Shown: positions 62,767-64,000 of the stretch, in pieces
Layout of the letters: each line of letters begins with the position of its first letter
How positions within the stretch are numbered: position 1 is the stretch's first letter
Assembly (NCBI GenBank): GCA_964007475.1
Contig: OZ023273.1
Coordinates: 122,249,812 to 122,313,811, forward strand
Direction of reading: 5' to 3'
DNA length: 64,000 nt
From: Hybos culiciformis
Taxonomy: Eukaryota; Arthropoda; Insecta; Diptera; Hybotidae
Notes under the pieces: model-generated
Told to the model about the DNA's origin: nothing
Database searches by the model: none
What the model saw: the letters and a program-made list of their open reading frames with translations, nothing else
Made by a program: the position numbers and the translations under genes

Positions 62767-64000
62767 TTTTATATATTTTTATTTCTAAATTTAGTTTTAA
62801 AAAATACGAAAAAAAAAATATATAGAAATATATTTTATGTATATTGTAAAAAAAAATACTTTTTTATTTTTCTTAAATTTAAAATAAATTCGTTAAAATT
62901 GTTTTGTTTTGTCTAAAATTAAATTAATTCGCTGCAACCGACAACAGAGACTTTCATTTAAAATATAAAAATAAATTTGAAAAAATATTTCTATCTAGGT
63001 ATGCATATTTATTAATTTATTTATTTATTTATTTATTTTTATTTTTTATCAGTAATTTTTTTTGTTGTTGTTGTTGTTTTTATTTTATAGCTATTAATAC
63101 TAAAATCCCGATTTAATTTCTTATCAGTATCGTTGAACGTGAATTACATATATACAGTAAATTGATGTTTAAACTCCAGTTAGTTATTTGAACAATTATA
63201 TCATTAATTGAATCACCACGAATAAAGGCAGTACAGTTCTCGAAAAAAAAAAAAATTATATTATATTAAAATTAAAAATAATATTTCGAAAGTGCAACGA
63301 TCGGTGCCCGTATTGTCACTATACTGAACTCAATATTTTTGAAATTGTTGAATTCTCATATAATATGTTTTTTTTTATTTATTTATTTATTTAATTCTAT
63401 TTTTTTTTTTTTTTTTGTTATATTTGATTTGTGAGAGCATTAGGTCCATTATTATTAATATAATTTTAGTTCGAATAATGTATATATGTATTATATGATG
63501 TACTTATATACTAAATAATTTTCTTTGCCAATGGAGGACTATTATTACAGAAGCATAATATAAAAAACTATTCGTTTTTTTTTCTGTGCTAGAGAATATT
63601 CATTTGATGTTTTTTTTAATCTGATGATGATGACAAACATTCTTAGATAAAAAGGTTGTATCTGAAAAAAAATTTTATATGATTGAACTACAAATTAGAG
63701 TATAAGAGAATTGGTGTTTAAAATTACACAAAATTCGCTAAAAGAGAAAGATTAATTGTCGTATGAAGTTTTTATAATATAATTTAAAAACTTTAATGAA
63801 AACAGTTCATAATGATTATTTTTCGTAATATGTTTTGTGAAAATTGTCGAGATTTCGAAAGCCAATAAAAAATTTAAGTGGGAAAGTTTTAGTGTTATTT
63901 ATAGGTAGAAAATAGTGAAATTTAAAAAAACGAAGTTTGAATTTTAAAAAATTGTATATATTTTTGTGAAAAACATGTTTAGATATGAATTTATTATAAT
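62767..64000. other. Upstream of the distal Rtnl1 exon
   Basis: AT-rich DNA with (ATTT)n near 63010-63045 and 63375-63395. It may contain the distal promoter. No coding sequence is recognised up to the window end. Confidence 0.4.

Overview
The window is AT-rich nuclear DNA from an insect. The genes have GT-AG introns, long homopolymer A/T runs and many short transposon remnants. The gene set is animal (an IkB/Cactus protein, mitochondrial ribosomal protein uL4m, the centriole protein HYLS1, a DCAF11/WDR23-like WD40 copy, and a reticulon), and the Cactus and reticulon proteins look closest to insect family members. A dipteran is plausible, but the order is my inference. I saw no tRNA, rRNA or CRISPR array.

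Layout: 1-6216 is gene-poor and repeat-rich. 6225-7360 is a foldback element flanked by an 8-bp target duplication. 9106-25293 (+) is a cactus homologue of five coding exons with a 13.5-kb third intron. 25294-29902 is intergenic and holds a 1.3-kb terminal-inverted-repeat element. 29903-31549 (+) is mRpL4 in three exons, with a palindromic 61-bp satellite in intron 2. 31810-33813 (-) is a three-exon secreted protein convergent with mRpL4. 34963-36556 (-) is HYLS1 in three exons. 36773-37595 is a MITE with a second MITE inside it. 38171-40165 is a transposon and minisatellite patchwork. 40235-42418 (+) is a broken DCAF11-like copy, split by a 203-bp hairpin MITE and carrying in-frame stops. 46470-54813 (-) is reticulon-like Rtnl1, with candidate alternative first exons at 47844-47916 and 62694-62766. 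A second foldback element lies at 55373-56622, in the region upstream of the main Rtnl1 first exon.

The coding models were assembled by hand from splice signals. Four of them (cactus 453 aa, mRpL4 286 aa, secreted protein 337 aa, HYLS1 210 aa) and Rtnl1 (218 aa) keep a single reading frame through all junctions. The genes do not form one pathway: Cactus acts in Toll/NF-kB signalling, mRpL4 in mitochondrial translation, HYLS1 in centrioles and cilia, and Rtnl1 in shaping the endoplasmic reticulum.

The most notable non-genic signals are: two copies of a foldback element built from tandem palindromes, with independent target duplications; a concentration of kB-like motifs in and around cactus; and several small elements with clear target duplications (TTAT, TTA, GATTAGAG), two of them nested.
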